Origin: a virus
IMG/VR virus record: IMGVR_UViG_3300015194_000007
Location: 1-40,249 of that record
Length of the DNA stretch: 40,249 bases
Strand: one strand, 5' to 3'
Shown here piece after piece: positions 5,521 to 13,993 of the stretch. A program made the position numbers and the translations under genes. Below the pieces are notes generated by a model, which was given only the letters and a program-made list of their open reading frames with translations, was not told the origin of the DNA and searched no databases. The stretch's first letter is position 1; each line of letters starts with the position of its first letter.

Positions 5521-5781
5521 TTAGTTTTTCTGTTCCAATATCTCTTTTACTTGATGGAATAATAGATCGCAAATATTCTCTTTCCTAATACCAATATCAT
5601 AACCCTCAGGGTCTAAGTCATTTAATAACTCAATCATCTGCCCTATGGTTAATTGTGTTGATCCGATGAATTCACCATCGAAAGTTGACCCATATTCCTT
5701 ACCCTTTAACCACTCAGAAATTTTCTGTTTTGCTATAGGGGAGAGATTCGCCATGTCGATTGCTGAGACCATTTGTTTCAT
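5521..5781 (-). CDS. Small hypothetical protein with LTIGQMIELL motif (86 aa)
   Basis: Helical acidic protein. The blocks KISEWLKGKEY, LTIGQMIELL and DLLFHQVKEILE line up in order with AIWKKEKGYTPD, LSFGQLIELS and DILWYEINQKL of the protein at 37955-38275, so the two are distant paralogues. Both are small phage proteins of unknown function. The start at 5781 has no clear ribosome site; it lies at the far end of the lysis region. Confidence 0.6.
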   Translation of the reverse strand: MKQMVSAIDMANLSPIAKQKISEWLKGKEYGSTFDGEFIGSTQLTIGQMIELLNDLDPEGYDIGIRKENICDLLFHQVKEILEQKN

Positions 5782-5963
5782 CGTACTTACCGAGTGCTTA
5801 CTTGCGAAAAGTTATCCACATCGGCTATAATTACTATAGCAATATATTGTTGTCTAGACGTGAATTAATTTATCTGAACGTGACCGTATCTTTGATGTAT
5901 TAATAGTACATAACAAAGCGCTGGTAATCGACATAGAATTTTTCAGATAAATTCCTTTACAAT

Positions 5964-6001
5964 AGCCCTGATTAATTAACTGATCGGGGCTTTTGTTTTT
6001 T
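5964..6001 (+). terminator. Rho-independent terminator, plus orientation
   Basis: AGCCCTGAT (5964-5972) pairs with ATCGGGGCT (5983-5991), 9 bp with one G-T pair and a 10-base loop, followed by a T-rich run TTTTGTTTTTT. It points to plus-strand transcription across 5176-5963, although no convincing plus gene is seen there; it may also shield the late minus-strand region. Confidence 0.65.
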
Positions 6002-6085
6002 CGCTTCTTCCTCAAGAATTTTGATATAGCCTTTTCGATTAAAGAATGAATACCACATCGCAAAGAAGACAAGAATAGGGCGCAT
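5972..6085 (-). CDS. Possible small membrane protein (37 aa)
   Basis: MRPILVFFAMWYSFF forms a short hydrophobic N-terminal helix, followed by a charged KILEEEAKKQKPR tail. It follows the holin gene by 37 bases on the same strand. The ribosome site is not evident and the stop lies in the loop of the plus-strand terminator. A lysis accessory role is possible from position only. Confidence 0.35.
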   Translation of the reverse strand: MRPILVFFAMWYSFFNRKGYIKILEEEAKKQKPRSVN

Positions 6086-6122
6086 CTCATTACTGTACCA
6101 TTTTCACGCTACTTGTCAATGA

Positions 6123-6425
6123 TTATGGTTGAGGTGTTTCGGTTGTTTCAGTTGTCGTTGTCTTAGTTAAGATAAAGCCTTTAATGCGATCCCACAACTT
6201 CATTGAGTCACCTGTCGATATAATCTCAGTCGTTGTCGTTGTCTTCGCATGATGATGGGTCACGATGTAGGCCACTATAATAAAGCCTGTTCCTAAGAAT
6301 TGATCAACAACTGTTGTTAACCATCCTGAGTCTTTTGGATTGACCAGTCCATGAATAATGAGTAAGCCAATTAAAGGAGCGACGAGCCAGCGTTCTATAA
6401 TTAAAATAAATTCACGATTGAACAT
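6123..6425 (-). CDS. Holin-like membrane protein
   Basis: A 100-residue protein with two hydrophobic helices (about residues 12-29 and 43-57), separated by a short turn containing NPKDSG, and a Thr-rich hydrophilic tail with HHHAK after the second helix. This is the common plan of class II-like phage holins, which form membrane lesions and release the endolysin. The ATG at 6425 is chosen because AGAGGTGA lies directly upstream, inside the end of the endolysin gene. Adjacency to the CHAP endolysin supports the call. Confidence 0.75.
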   Translation of the reverse strand: MFNREFILIIERWLVAPLIGLLIIHGLVNPKDSGWLTTVVDQFLGTGFIIVAYIVTHHHAKTTTTTEIISTGDSMKLWDRIKGFILTKTTTTETTETPQP

Positions 6426-6436
6426 ATGTATCACCT

Positions 6437-7576
6437 CTATTCCTGCACTAATACCAGTTGTAAAAGAGATTGCAGAACTGATGAAAAAAAACCTTTTTTG
6501 GGAGCCTTAACGCTTTCACTGACCGTTGTTGTAATAGGTGTTATTCCGGCATTCATTGATAAGAGCTCATTGGTTAAATCACTCATGTAAAGTGAAATCT
6601 TCTCAATCAGCTGGGGATCAGTTTTCGTAAAGTCGATGGTTTCTAGTCCCTTAGCGGTTAAGTAGTTATTAATTCCCATTGAGATGAATTGCTTCACAAT
6701 TGCTTGCAGCTGGGTAATTTCGGGGTTTTCCTGTTGCTGCTTTTGCATCGTTGCTACAGAGTGGAGAACTTCATCAACGAGTTTCTTGTCATCGGTTGGG
6801 TCGTATTGAATTTGCAGACTATCAGCTATCATATGTAAGTAGTTGGCCCTGTCCTTGGCTAAGCGTTCAGAATCGTAAGCTTTCTCAGCGTTATCCTGAT
6901 TCTCACCCGAAATCTTTTTGTTTGCCTCATTAAGATCTTGATTCTTTCGACACTCCGAATCGTACTTCGTTTGAAGGTCATTTAACTGCATCTTATATCC
7001 GCTGACCTGGGAATTATAGGAATCTATTTGTGATTGAAGCTGGATAACCTGATCAAGAGCCGTTTTCAGCTGGGTTTGACACTGACTTGTTGCGTCTTGC
7101 TGGGAGAGTAATTCTTGTTGAAATTGCTGGGTCGTTTTTACCTCAGGTGTTCCTTTAAAACGAAGCCAGCCAAGTACTCCTTTATATGTATGGGTAACAG
7201 CACTGCATAATGACCCTACAGGCCAGTTTTGATCAAAGCTCTTAAACTGATGTACATCTCCATCAATAAAGATCGCTACGTGTCCAGCTGGACCTACTTC
7301 AGTACCCCAAAAAATGATATCTCCCTTTTGTGGCACATTATCAGGGGTATTATCAATCTTTTCAAAAAGAGCATTTCCAGTGACATTCGGGAAGTTAAGA
7401 AAAACATCTTTAGCAGAAGGGGAGCGGAGAACTGATAAATCTGAGATACCCAGCACCTCAACACAGTAGATATGCATTAGGTCCATGCATTGGTAAGGGT
7501 TATCTTTCGGGTAGTTATCAACGTCAACCCCATACCCTAAGCGTTTACTGATGAATTCATCAAACGTCTGTGCCAT
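6437..7576 (-). CDS. CHAP-domain endolysin with long coiled-coil C-terminus
   Basis: Residues 1-142 form a CHAP amidase/peptidase domain: catalytic Cys30 in YQCMDL, GDIIFWG, and His99 in GHVAIF followed by DQNWPVG. CHAP enzymes cleave peptidoglycan amide or peptide bonds. Residues about 150-245 are a Gln/Asp-rich coiled coil, and the C-terminal 120 residues are helical and end in a hydrophobic stretch (FFSSVLQSLLQLVLV) that might touch the membrane. No familiar cell-wall-binding domain is seen, so the coiled coil may serve for oligomerisation or binding. The late motif lies 30 bases before the ATG; AGGA is also close to the start. Holin follows. Confidence 0.88.
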   Translation of the reverse strand: MAQTFDEFISKRLGYGVDVDNYPKDNPYQCMDLMHIYCVEVLGISDLSVLRSPSAKDVFLNFPNVTGNALFEKIDNTPDNVPQKGDIIFWGTEVGPAGHVAIFIDGDVHQFKSFDQNWPVGSLCSAVTHTYKGVLGWLRFKGTPEVKTTQQFQQELLSQQDATSQCQTQLKTALDQVIQLQSQIDSYNSQVSGYKMQLNDLQTKYDSECRKNQDLNEANKKISGENQDNAEKAYDSERLAKDRANYLHMIADSLQIQYDPTDDKKLVDEVLHSVATMQKQQQENPEITQLQAIVKQFISMGINNYLTAKGLETIDFTKTDPQLIEKISLYMSDLTNELLSMNAGITPITTTVSESVKAPKKGFFSSVLQSLLQLVLVQE

Positions 7577-7604
7577 GTTCCTATTATTGTCCCCATGAAG
7601 TGAG

Positions 7605-7616
7605 AATATAGGAAAG
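7605..7616 (-). promoter_or_regulatory. Late motif, upstream of endolysin
   Basis: AATATAGGAAAG on plus, CTTTCCTATATT on minus. The TATAGG core ends the motif exactly 30 bases before the ATG at 7576. Here it sits between divergent genes and its AGGA may also act as a ribosome site for the plus gene at 7618. Confidence 0.7.
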
Positions 7617-7617
7617 C

Positions 7618-7872
7618 ATGGAGCGGCCAGACATCACCATTATCTGCATACTACTTATCATTGTCGTTCTGACTATTTTAAGGCAGTATGTCACCTCGGA
7701 ATTGATACCATTAAATGTTCAAACTGATGTGACAACTACTAGATTACACACTCTTCGACGACAAAATATACTCATAGAAGATGAAATTCTTTATTACGAA
7801 GCCCTTACTACCATTCAAGATGAAGCAGTACGTCAGGGATTTGTGCCTGTAAACTACTATTTTCTCAAATGA
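7618..7872 (+). CDS. FtsL/DivIC-like or spanin-like single-pass membrane protein
   Basis: An 84-residue protein with one transmembrane helix (residues about 6-22, ITIICILLIIVVLTIL), then about 45 helical residues, then EALTTIQDEAVRQGFVPV. The order TM, coiled coil, then a short E-A-x-x-x-G-[FM] block is the plan of FtsL/FtsB/DivIC septum proteins. An inner-membrane spanin has a similar plan, and the endolysin is next door. It is on the plus strand, against its neighbours, and its TGA overlaps the next ATG (ATGA), which supports both ORFs as real. Confidence 0.6.
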   Translation: MERPDITIICILLIIVVLTILRQYVTSELIPLNVQTDVTTTRLHTLRRQNILIEDEILYYEALTTIQDEAVRQGFVPVNYYFLK

Positions 7873-8234
7873 GTAGAAAAGCCTATGATTCCTCCTGGTA
7901 CTCCTCGTATTTAGTGGGTAAGCACTTCAGAAGACAGCGAAATATAGCCTACAGACTGGCTTTCAAGCGGTGTTCAATTTGTTTTAAGAAGTATGATTTG
8001 CAACCCCATCACCTGTCATATAGAGTGCTTGATCACTGGTATGAGTTTTTGTTTTTGCGGATGGTTTGTAGTCGCTGTCACAAGTGGGTACAGCAAATGG
8101 GGCCGTTTCATCTCACGAATACGGTACTCTTAACGATTAACTATTATCTCTATCGATTGCCGGCTCTTATACTATATATAATACGCTGGCTTATTTCTTC
8201 CTATTCCATACCAGCCACTCGAAAAAGAAAATAA
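7869..8234 (+). CDS. HNH-like zinc protein with hydrophobic C-terminus
   Basis: A 121-residue protein with CSICFKKYDLQPHHLSYRV and later VCSRCHKW: two CxxC knuckles around a His-His pair, the pattern of HNH endonucleases with a structural zinc. The usual final His/Asn of the HNH motif may be the His after the second knuckle. Residues about 84-112 are strongly hydrophobic and could enter the membrane, which is unusual for HNH proteins. Coupled to the FtsL-like gene by ATGA; convergent with the fibre gene at 8272, 37 bases away. It could be a homing-type insertion or a fused membrane module. Confidence 0.6.
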   Translation: MSRKAYDSSWYSSYLVGKHFRRQRNIAYRLAFKRCSICFKKYDLQPHHLSYRVLDHWYEFLFLRMVCSRCHKWVQQMGPFHLTNTVLLTINYYLYRLPALILYIIRWLISSYSIPATRKRK

Positions 8235-8271
8235 TGGTTGAGGTTACAGCTATAAATACTAGGTAAGGCAT

Positions 8272-9444
8272 TTAGATTTCGTAAACTATAGTTACACCAA
8301 CGGTAAATAAGCGACAATTACCTGAGGCTGTCCAGTTCGTACCCGCTCCGGGTCCAACATAGGCAGCTATAGACGCTGAGTTAGCCCCGATTGAATGCGC
8401 TCCATGGGTTTGTACATTGTTATCAGTGACCCAGGAGAGTGATGCCGTTGCCCCAGCTGTACCACTCGCGATAGGCACAGTCCATGTCTTAGCCGTTGTA
8501 TTACTCGTTCCGTTTCCTGTGTCTGATCCAGTTACTACACAAACCCGACCATTCACACAAAATCGTGTCACAATACCTGTTGGATTTACAGAAAATCCTG
8601 TAAAAGTCGATGTATACGCAAACCACCCAGGGTAGCCTTGAGGATTGACTTCATAGCTATAGAAAGGACTACTTATTGTGGTGTTAGTTAAGACGTAATC
8701 ATTATTGATGGCAATAGTTACTGTTGTATTGGTTGAGAAGGAAGATGAGGTAACAACTGCATACTTAAGCGTACTGTTGGTAAATTTGAGTCGTGTCCCC
8801 TTCGTATAGATTGCCGTTCGATCAACTCCCGCAATGGTGAAGGTTGATGCAGAGGCATAAACCCAAGTATCACTCGATGTTGTCCAGCCATCGGTTGAGA
8901 CGGTTGATGTTGGCGCAGCGACTCCATTAAACTTAACCACTCCTGAACCCTTAGTAATAAGATTTAAATCAACATTCGTGTCAGTACCGGTCGCAGATAC
9001 AGACGGGGCATTGAGTGTCGCAGCATTGGTCATCGTTACTTGATTAACTGCTGATGCTACAAAAGCTGTTTTTATAATAGCGTTGTTATTGGTGTCTTGA
9101 GCTAGTGTGGTATCAACTGATCTGAGTTTATCGGCTACACGGTTATTATGGACAGCTGAGACTACAGCGACAATTGTAGCCCCGTTATTATGTGCCTTGG
9201 CTGATGTTCCCGCTTGTCCTCTGATTACTCCCGTTAACTCATTACCTGTAATCCCTCCATATTCGATGACTTCATAGACTGATGTATCAATCGTTGTCGC
9301 CCAGTCAATGCCAAGCATCCCGCCATTGGTATTGAGTCCTGAGACAGAGGTGAGAATTAGTCCTGTTGTTTGTGAGTTATTAATTCCTCCACCAACATTG
9401 AGCGTCGTTGAGAAGTTTGAAGTTCCATACAGTACATTAGCCAT
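8272..9444 (-). CDS. Tail fibre / receptor-binding protein
   Basis: A 390-residue Ser/Thr/Asn/Gly-rich beta protein. The N-terminus has the tail-associated pattern VYEVIEYGGITGNELTGVIR then GQAGTSAKAHNNGATIV, a small domain common at the start of phage fibres. A short Asn-rich linker follows (about residues 112-160), then a large beta domain and a C-terminal head (residues about 280-390) with a jelly-roll-like pattern ending FTVGVTIVYEI. It is the last tail gene before lysis, a usual place for the receptor-binding protein. The late motif lies 30 bases before its ATG and no canonical ribosome site is present, only AGGT next to the start. Confidence 0.75.
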   Translation of the reverse strand: MANVLYGTSNFSTTLNVGGGINNSQTTGLILTSVSGLNTNGGMLGIDWATTIDTSVYEVIEYGGITGNELTGVIRGQAGTSAKAHNNGATIVAVVSAVHNNRVADKLRSVDTTLAQDTNNNAIIKTAFVASAVNQVTMTNAATLNAPSVSATGTDTNVDLNLITKGSGVVKFNGVAAPTSTVSTDGWTTSSDTWVYASASTFTIAGVDRTAIYTKGTRLKFTNSTLKYAVVTSSSFSTNTTVTIAINNDYVLTNTTISSPFYSYEVNPQGYPGWFAYTSTFTGFSVNPTGIVTRFCVNGRVCVVTGSDTGNGTSNTTAKTWTVPIASGTAGATASLSWVTDNNVQTHGAHSIGANSASIAAYVGPGAGTNWTASGNCRLFTVGVTIVYEI

Positions 9445-9471
9445 TTACCTAGTATGCTGAGAAAGAAGGGC

Positions 9472-9484
9472 AATTATAGGAAAC
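9472..9484 (-). promoter_or_regulatory. Late motif, upstream of the fibre gene at 8272-9444
   Basis: AATTATAGGAAAC variant, right at the stop of the nozzle gene. TATAGG is exactly 30 bases before the ATG at 9444. Confidence 0.7.
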
Positions 9485-11430
9485 TACGAGGTCAGACGAA
9501 TTCGATTAGCAGCAGGCAAGGGTTTACCCTCAAGAAGTAACCATTTAAAGCTAAGGCCGAGAAACTTAAATGAGCCGGAGCTACTGGCTTCATCGAGCTC
9601 AAACTTGATTGAGCGGGATACTTTATTGAAAATAATCTCCATAGGCTGATCACTATTAAGCGTTGTTGTCGCTGCCCCCTTTGAGGTATCCCACTGAAAG
9701 GTATCCCACTTGTCATAGTCCCAGGAAATACCAGAGACCAGACTTGAGATATTAAAGGTTCCTGAGTTAAATACACCGTCATTGATGATGTATCCCGTAA
9801 TAGAACCATTAGCCACATCTTTAAACCAGAATATAGGATTCCGGTAAATCTTATACTGATCAAAGTATTTTTGATTGAAGTTCTTAGTCTGAATCTTCCA
9901 GCTGATTGCCGTTCCATTATCATCAGTCCCCGTAAACATCTTCACAATATAGCCTGTGGTATCTGACGCGTAGTAAAGCTCCTCATTGCCTAGCCCGTCT
10001 TGATAGCTGAAAAAGGAATTAGCATTGATATTATCCCAGTACCCAATCCAGGCATTAAAACGTGAATCAAAAGGATATACCCGGTTATTCGTCGTTGAGC
10101 CACCTTGAGCTAGACAGATGCCATAAATATTTCTAAAAAAGAAGGCGCAAGCATTTTGCAGTTGCGCCACATTGGCACTATCTAGTAAAGATCCATTGGA
10201 GATCTTGAGGGATTGCTCAGTTGTTCTGAGAGCATTAAAGTAATTTTGTACATTTCCCAGGGAATTAACTGAGGCTCGTCCATCCTTCATGGAGAGAAAC
10301 CAGACTGCATTATTGACCATTTTAACCGTTCTATACGAGATGCAGCCAAGTTCATTGGTAATCAGCTCTAAAGCGGGGAGACCGGAGGATGTAAATGAGA
10401 ACTTCCAAATTGATTTGTTTTTCCAGACAATAACGGTATTTTGATAGAAATAGATAGCCGTTATCTTATCCCCATCATTTTTTGAGACATCGATCCAGCC
10501 GCCTCCATTTCCCGTTGAGAAATCATCAATCTGTGTCCCGCCAGCTGAATAATAGAGTCTACTTGGGTTTGTTGTGTCTCCAGCAATAAAAAGTCTACTT
10601 AAAGCATAGATAACCATTGAGCCCTTTTGTCCACCCGTATTATTCCCCTCAGGTGGAGTGAGAATAGATGATGGGGTATCGACTCCCGTATCGTTATACG
10701 CATTCGTTGAGACAGTAGTTAGTTTTGTTTCTCCAACTCCGTTGACACTGGCTGATTTTCGGCCATAGACGACATATCCCGTAGCTCCTGCAACGGCTGT
10801 CCAGGTAAGCGCGTTAAAGTTTGTTGTAGTAAGTGTAGCGTTCCCTGTTGCTGTTCCTACAGATACACAAGCTAGCGTTTCACCATTGGCATTGTATGCA
10901 CTGACGCGGTATGAATAGGCAGTTGTCCCGGCTGCTCCTGTATTACCAATAGCTAAACTAGTGGGAGTTGTTAATACTGTATAGGTCGTTGCAACGGGTA
11001 CGCCACCAGATACAGTTATTTTAACCAGATTATCCGTGCCATTTTGCACGAAGAGGTTATCCCGAGCAATAGCGAATTCAGTCCGGAGTGACGTCGTTGT
11101 TGCAACTCCTGCAATATTAGTAGGAACACCTCCGGCTGTATAGTACTGAAGCGCTGTGCCACCTTCCCGAATAATGAACCGATTATTACTAGAGGCTGAA
11201 GTATAAAAAGAGGTTCCCCCATATACCCGTGATCCGCTAGATGAACCATAATTGATTGATCCTGTTCGCTTCTGGACACCATCAACAACAAGTATCGCAT
11301 TCTGCATGACTGATAACTCAGAATCTTTTATCAGTGATTCATCAGATAGCTTATTGATACCCCCAGGAAAACCGATTATATAATCAGTGTGTTCACTTTG
11401 ATCTTTTATATTGGTTGGAATGGCTGGCAT
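9484..11430 (-). CDS. Beta-propeller tail nozzle protein with inserted Fn3-like domain
   Basis: A 648-residue protein resembling podovirus tail-tube/nozzle proteins (T7 gp12, P22 gp10 class). The N-terminal pattern FPGGINKLSDESLIKDSEL then SVMQNAILVVDGVQKRTGS is typical. Residues about 155-255 look like an inserted fibronectin-III-like domain (TTPTSLAIG, YRVSAYNANGE, WTAVAGATGYVVYGR). Then come propeller blades with repeated W/Y-rich strands (NTVIVWKNKSIWKF, NNAVWFLSMKDG, FNAWIGYW). The ATG at 11430 is used because it lies one base after the stop of the adaptor gene; a GTG six codons upstream is possible. It would close the tail end and carry fibres. Confidence 0.8.
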   Translation of the reverse strand: MPAIPTNIKDQSEHTDYIIGFPGGINKLSDESLIKDSELSVMQNAILVVDGVQKRTGSINYGSSSGSRVYGGTSFYTSASSNNRFIIREGGTALQYYTAGGVPTNIAGVATTTSLRTEFAIARDNLFVQNGTDNLVKITVSGGVPVATTYTVLTTPTSLAIGNTGAAGTTAYSYRVSAYNANGETLACVSVGTATGNATLTTTNFNALTWTAVAGATGYVVYGRKSASVNGVGETKLTTVSTNAYNDTGVDTPSSILTPPEGNNTGGQKGSMVIYALSRLFIAGDTTNPSRLYYSAGGTQIDDFSTGNGGGWIDVSKNDGDKITAIYFYQNTVIVWKNKSIWKFSFTSSGLPALELITNELGCISYRTVKMVNNAVWFLSMKDGRASVNSLGNVQNYFNALRTTEQSLKISNGSLLDSANVAQLQNACAFFFRNIYGICLAQGGSTTNNRVYPFDSRFNAWIGYWDNINANSFFSYQDGLGNEELYYASDTTGYIVKMFTGTDDNGTAISWKIQTKNFNQKYFDQYKIYRNPIFWFKDVANGSITGYIINDGVFNSGTFNISSLVSGISWDYDKWDTFQWDTSKGAATTTLNSDQPMEIIFNKVSRSIKFELDEASSSGSFKFLGLSFKWLLLEGKPLPAANRIRLTS

Positions 11431-11431
11431 A

Positions 11432-12094
11432 TTATTGCGGGAATCCACTTAATGGATCGATGATGCCAAAACCAGCCGGATGCCCTGTTCCTCGTCGTGA
11501 TTGTTCTCGTCCCATCTCTCTTACTATTTCCTCAAACTCTGAGAAGGGAGCTCCGGCTTTTGCTTGCTGGGTAATTGACATCCAGTACCTGGCTTCTCCA
11601 TATGCTTCAAGTGCAGGGGCGTAATCATCGGGAATAAGAAATGTTCCCCCATCAGTGACGGCTGAGACTCGTTTGTAATATTTGATGTTGTGGACTGCTG
11701 CATCTGCCCCGTCAGTTGGCACTAGGAAGTAGTAACCGCCAAAGCGGTAGTATTTAAAGGAGGTGCGAAGAGAGGGGATAGTGACAAGTGCTGAAGTCCC
11801 AAGATAATTTCTATTTTGCTGGTAGGGGATTTGGTCATAGTAGACATTATTGATTTGCAGCTCAATAAATTCCTTTAAATCGTTTGGCTCAGGATACCCT
11901 GTGGTTGAGCCTATATTCGAGTTTGCTGTAGACGTGGCTTGCTGCCACCACCAGTAACGCCTTCTGGCAATCGTTAAATACCCATCATTTGCCCAGGCTA
12001 GACGAATAGCTTTTGTGGTCGAGTCAGATGGTGCAGCTGTTTCACCTAAACGGTATGCTAGATTCGTGTGATATGAGGATGTAACGTACGCCAT
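11432..12094 (-). CDS. Head-to-tail adaptor / tail tubular protein A-like
   Basis: A 220-residue, largely helical protein with aromatic-rich segments (RRRYWWWQQ, YYRFGGYYFLVP) and the pattern LIPDDYAPALEAYGEARYWM, seen in podovirus adaptor or tail tubular A proteins. It is immediately followed by the nozzle gene, the same order as gp11-gp12 in T7-like phages. The late motif lies exactly 30 bases before the ATG, and no Shine-Dalgarno is present (CATACTCTCCCT precedes ATG). Confidence 0.75.
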   Translation of the reverse strand: MAYVTSSYHTNLAYRLGETAAPSDSTTKAIRLAWANDGYLTIARRRYWWWQQATSTANSNIGSTTGYPEPNDLKEFIELQINNVYYDQIPYQQNRNYLGTSALVTIPSLRTSFKYYRFGGYYFLVPTDGADAAVHNIKYYKRVSAVTDGGTFLIPDDYAPALEAYGEARYWMSITQQAKAGAPFSEFEEIVREMGREQSRRGTGHPAGFGIIDPLSGFPQ

Positions 12095-12121
12095 AGGGAG
12101 AGTATGAGGGGAATTGGCCTG

Positions 12122-12134
12122 AAATATAGGAAAG
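12122..12134 (-). promoter_or_regulatory. Late motif, upstream of the adaptor gene
   Basis: AAATATAGGAAAG two bases past the stop of the repeat-fibre gene; TATAGG is exactly 30 bases before the ATG at 12094. Confidence 0.75.
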
Positions 12135-12136
12135 AG

Positions 12137-13990
12137 CTAGATAAAGATATATTGATTACCTGCCAGAAGTATTGCGGGTTTACCCTCTATGAAGATTATC
12201 CTTTTAGGAGGTTGTGAAACAGTTGAGAGAATACTAGATCTTCCAGATTGTACTTTTATACTGGCTGTAGTAATGCGCGAAATGGCTGGTTGAACTTTTG
12301 TACTAGTGACAAACCCAGCGTTTGCGATAGTTGAAACACCTGATTGGATTTTCGTTGTGGTAACTGTAACTCGCGAAACCCCGGGTTGTGTCTTGGTTGT
12401 CGTGGCAGTGATTCTTGAGATACCCGGGATAGTCTTGGTAGCTGTGGCTGTTATTCGTGAGATACCTGGTTGTGTCTTATTAACTACCTGGGTAATGCGG
12501 GAAATACCTGGCTGCACTTTAGTGACCACCTGATTGATGCGAGATAGACCTGGTTGTACTCTTGTTGTAGTGGCTGTTATTCGCGAAAGCCCTGGATTTG
12601 TCTTGGTAGTCGTAGCGGTAACTCTCGAGATGCCTGGGTTAGTTTTAATAGTTGTAGCGGTGACGCGTGAGGTACCTGATTGAGTTTTTATCGTTGTCGC
12701 GGTTATTCGAGAGATAGCGCTTTGTACTTTCGTAGTAGTCGCCGTGATACGAGATAAGCCTGGTTGCATCTTATTGGTAGTGGCCGTCACTCTCGACAGG
12801 CCGGGGTTGGTCTTAATGGTTGTACTGGTGACGCGGGATTTTCCAGGTTGCGTTTGAGTAGTCGTAGCAGTTACTCGCGACTTACCTGGATTAGTCTTGA
12901 CTGTGGTAGCAGTTACTCTAGATAAGCCAGGGTTTGTTTTAATGGTAGTTGCGGTGACTCTTGAGATACCACTTTGAATCTGCTTGGTGGTAACTGTCAG
13001 GTTAGATTTACCACTCTGAACTTGTGTAGTAGTAGCAGTGATTCGGGATTTACCTGGGTTAGTTTTTATCGTCGTAGCCGTAACTCTTGAGACACCTGAC
13101 TGGACCTTTGTTACTACCTGAGTGATTCGAGAGGTACCTGGCTGTGTGCTGGTCATTACTCTCGTGATTCGAGAAGTACCCGGGTTAGTGTTAATCGTGT
13201 TTTTGAGAATGTCTCCTTTTCCTGATTGAACCTTAATGGTAGTCGCGGTAACTCGTGATATGCCTGGTTGGGTTTTAATCGTTGTAGCGGTAACTTTTGA
13301 TATACCACTTTGTACTTTTGTCACTACTTGAGTAATACGTGAGATACCTGGCTGGGTTTTAGTCGTGGTTGCGGTAATCCTGGATAGGCCTGGGTTAGTC
13401 TTTGTGGTCGTTGCAGTAATACGCGAGAGGCCACTTTGTATTTGCTTTGTAGTGATGGTAACGCGAGACAAACCTGGGTTAGTCTTTGTGGTTGTAGCTG
13501 TTATGCGAGATAGACCTGGTTGGGTTTTTGTCGTAGTGGCTGTAATGCGAGATATTCCTGGGTTAGTTTTAACTGTACTAGCGGTAACTCGTGATATACC
13601 ACTTTGTACTTGTTTAGTCGTAGTAGAGATACGAGATAAGCCTGGATTGGTTTTAGTTGTAGTGGCTGTTATTCGGGACAAGCCTGGGTTCGTCTTGGTA
13701 GTAGTTGCTGTAATCCTGGATATACCTGGATTCATTTTCTTTGTCGTTGCTGTAACTCTTGAGACACCTGGGTTAGTTTTGATGGTCGTAGCCGTAACTC
13801 TTGAGACACCTGGATTGGTTTTCGTGGTTGTAGCAGTTACACGGGAAATACCTGGGTTAGTCTTTGTGGTGGCGACGGTGATTCTTGATAAGCCTGGTTG
13901 AGTTTGGGTAGTAGTAACTAAACCAACAGAGACAATCCTTAGTCGTTGGGTAAGGGGCTTAAATGGCTGTGAACGGCCTAGGCGTGCCAT
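12137..13990 (-). CDS. Giant repeat fibre protein: about 40 units of 14 residues
   Basis: 617 residues. After a short basic N-terminus (MARLGRSQPFKPLTQRLR) come about 40 tandem units with consensus TTxKxNPGxSRITA, where NPG alternates with QPG or QSG. The C-terminal 25 residues (KRIIFIEGKPAILLAGNQYIFI) are unrelated and beta-like. One PG or SG turn per 14 residues and alternating Thr/Ile/Val suggest a fibrous beta structure, for example a triple beta-spiral (adenovirus and reovirus shafts use about 15 residues with a conserved turn) or a beta-solenoid. If each unit adds about 1-1.3 nm the shaft would exceed 40 nm; this is inference. Similar Thr/Lys-rich repeats occur in uncultured phages. It lies among fibre genes and lacks an obvious ribosome site. 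Confidence 0.85.
   Translation of the reverse strand: MARLGRSQPFKPLTQRLRIVSVGLVTTTQTQPGLSRITVATTKTNPGISRVTATTTKTNPGVSRVTATTIKTNPGVSRVTATTKKMNPGISRITATTTKTNPGLSRITATTTKTNPGLSRISTTTKQVQSGISRVTASTVKTNPGISRITATTTKTQPGLSRITATTTKTNPGLSRVTITTKQIQSGLSRITATTTKTNPGLSRITATTTKTQPGISRITQVVTKVQSGISKVTATTIKTQPGISRVTATTIKVQSGKGDILKNTINTNPGTSRITRVMTSTQPGTSRITQVVTKVQSGVSRVTATTIKTNPGKSRITATTTQVQSGKSNLTVTTKQIQSGISRVTATTIKTNPGLSRVTATTVKTNPGKSRVTATTTQTQPGKSRVTSTTIKTNPGLSRVTATTNKMQPGLSRITATTTKVQSAISRITATTIKTQSGTSRVTATTIKTNPGISRVTATTTKTNPGLSRITATTTRVQPGLSRINQVVTKVQPGISRITQVVNKTQPGISRITATATKTIPGISRITATTTKTQPGVSRVTVTTTKIQSGVSTIANAGFVTSTKVQPAISRITTASIKVQSGRSSILSTVSQPPKRIIFIEGKPAILLAGNQYIFI
12215..13925 (-). repeat. 42-bp coding tandem repeat region
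   Basis: Nucleotide period of 42 bases matching the 14-residue protein unit, about 40 copies. Units differ at many third positions and in the TCA/GGT/CCT choices, so the array is old and kept by selection on protein rather than recently amplified. Confidence 0.9.
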
Positions 13991-13993
13991 AGG

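Noticed and set aside
5854-6090. 78-residue minus ORF starting MRCALF
   Set aside because: Cys-rich, poor composition and no ribosome site. The overlapping frame MRPILVFF looks more like a real membrane peptide.
12215-13925. CRISPR-like array
   Set aside because: The 42-base repeats are contiguous, without spacers, and keep one open frame on the minus strand. Open plus-strand frames here are reflections of the repeat.
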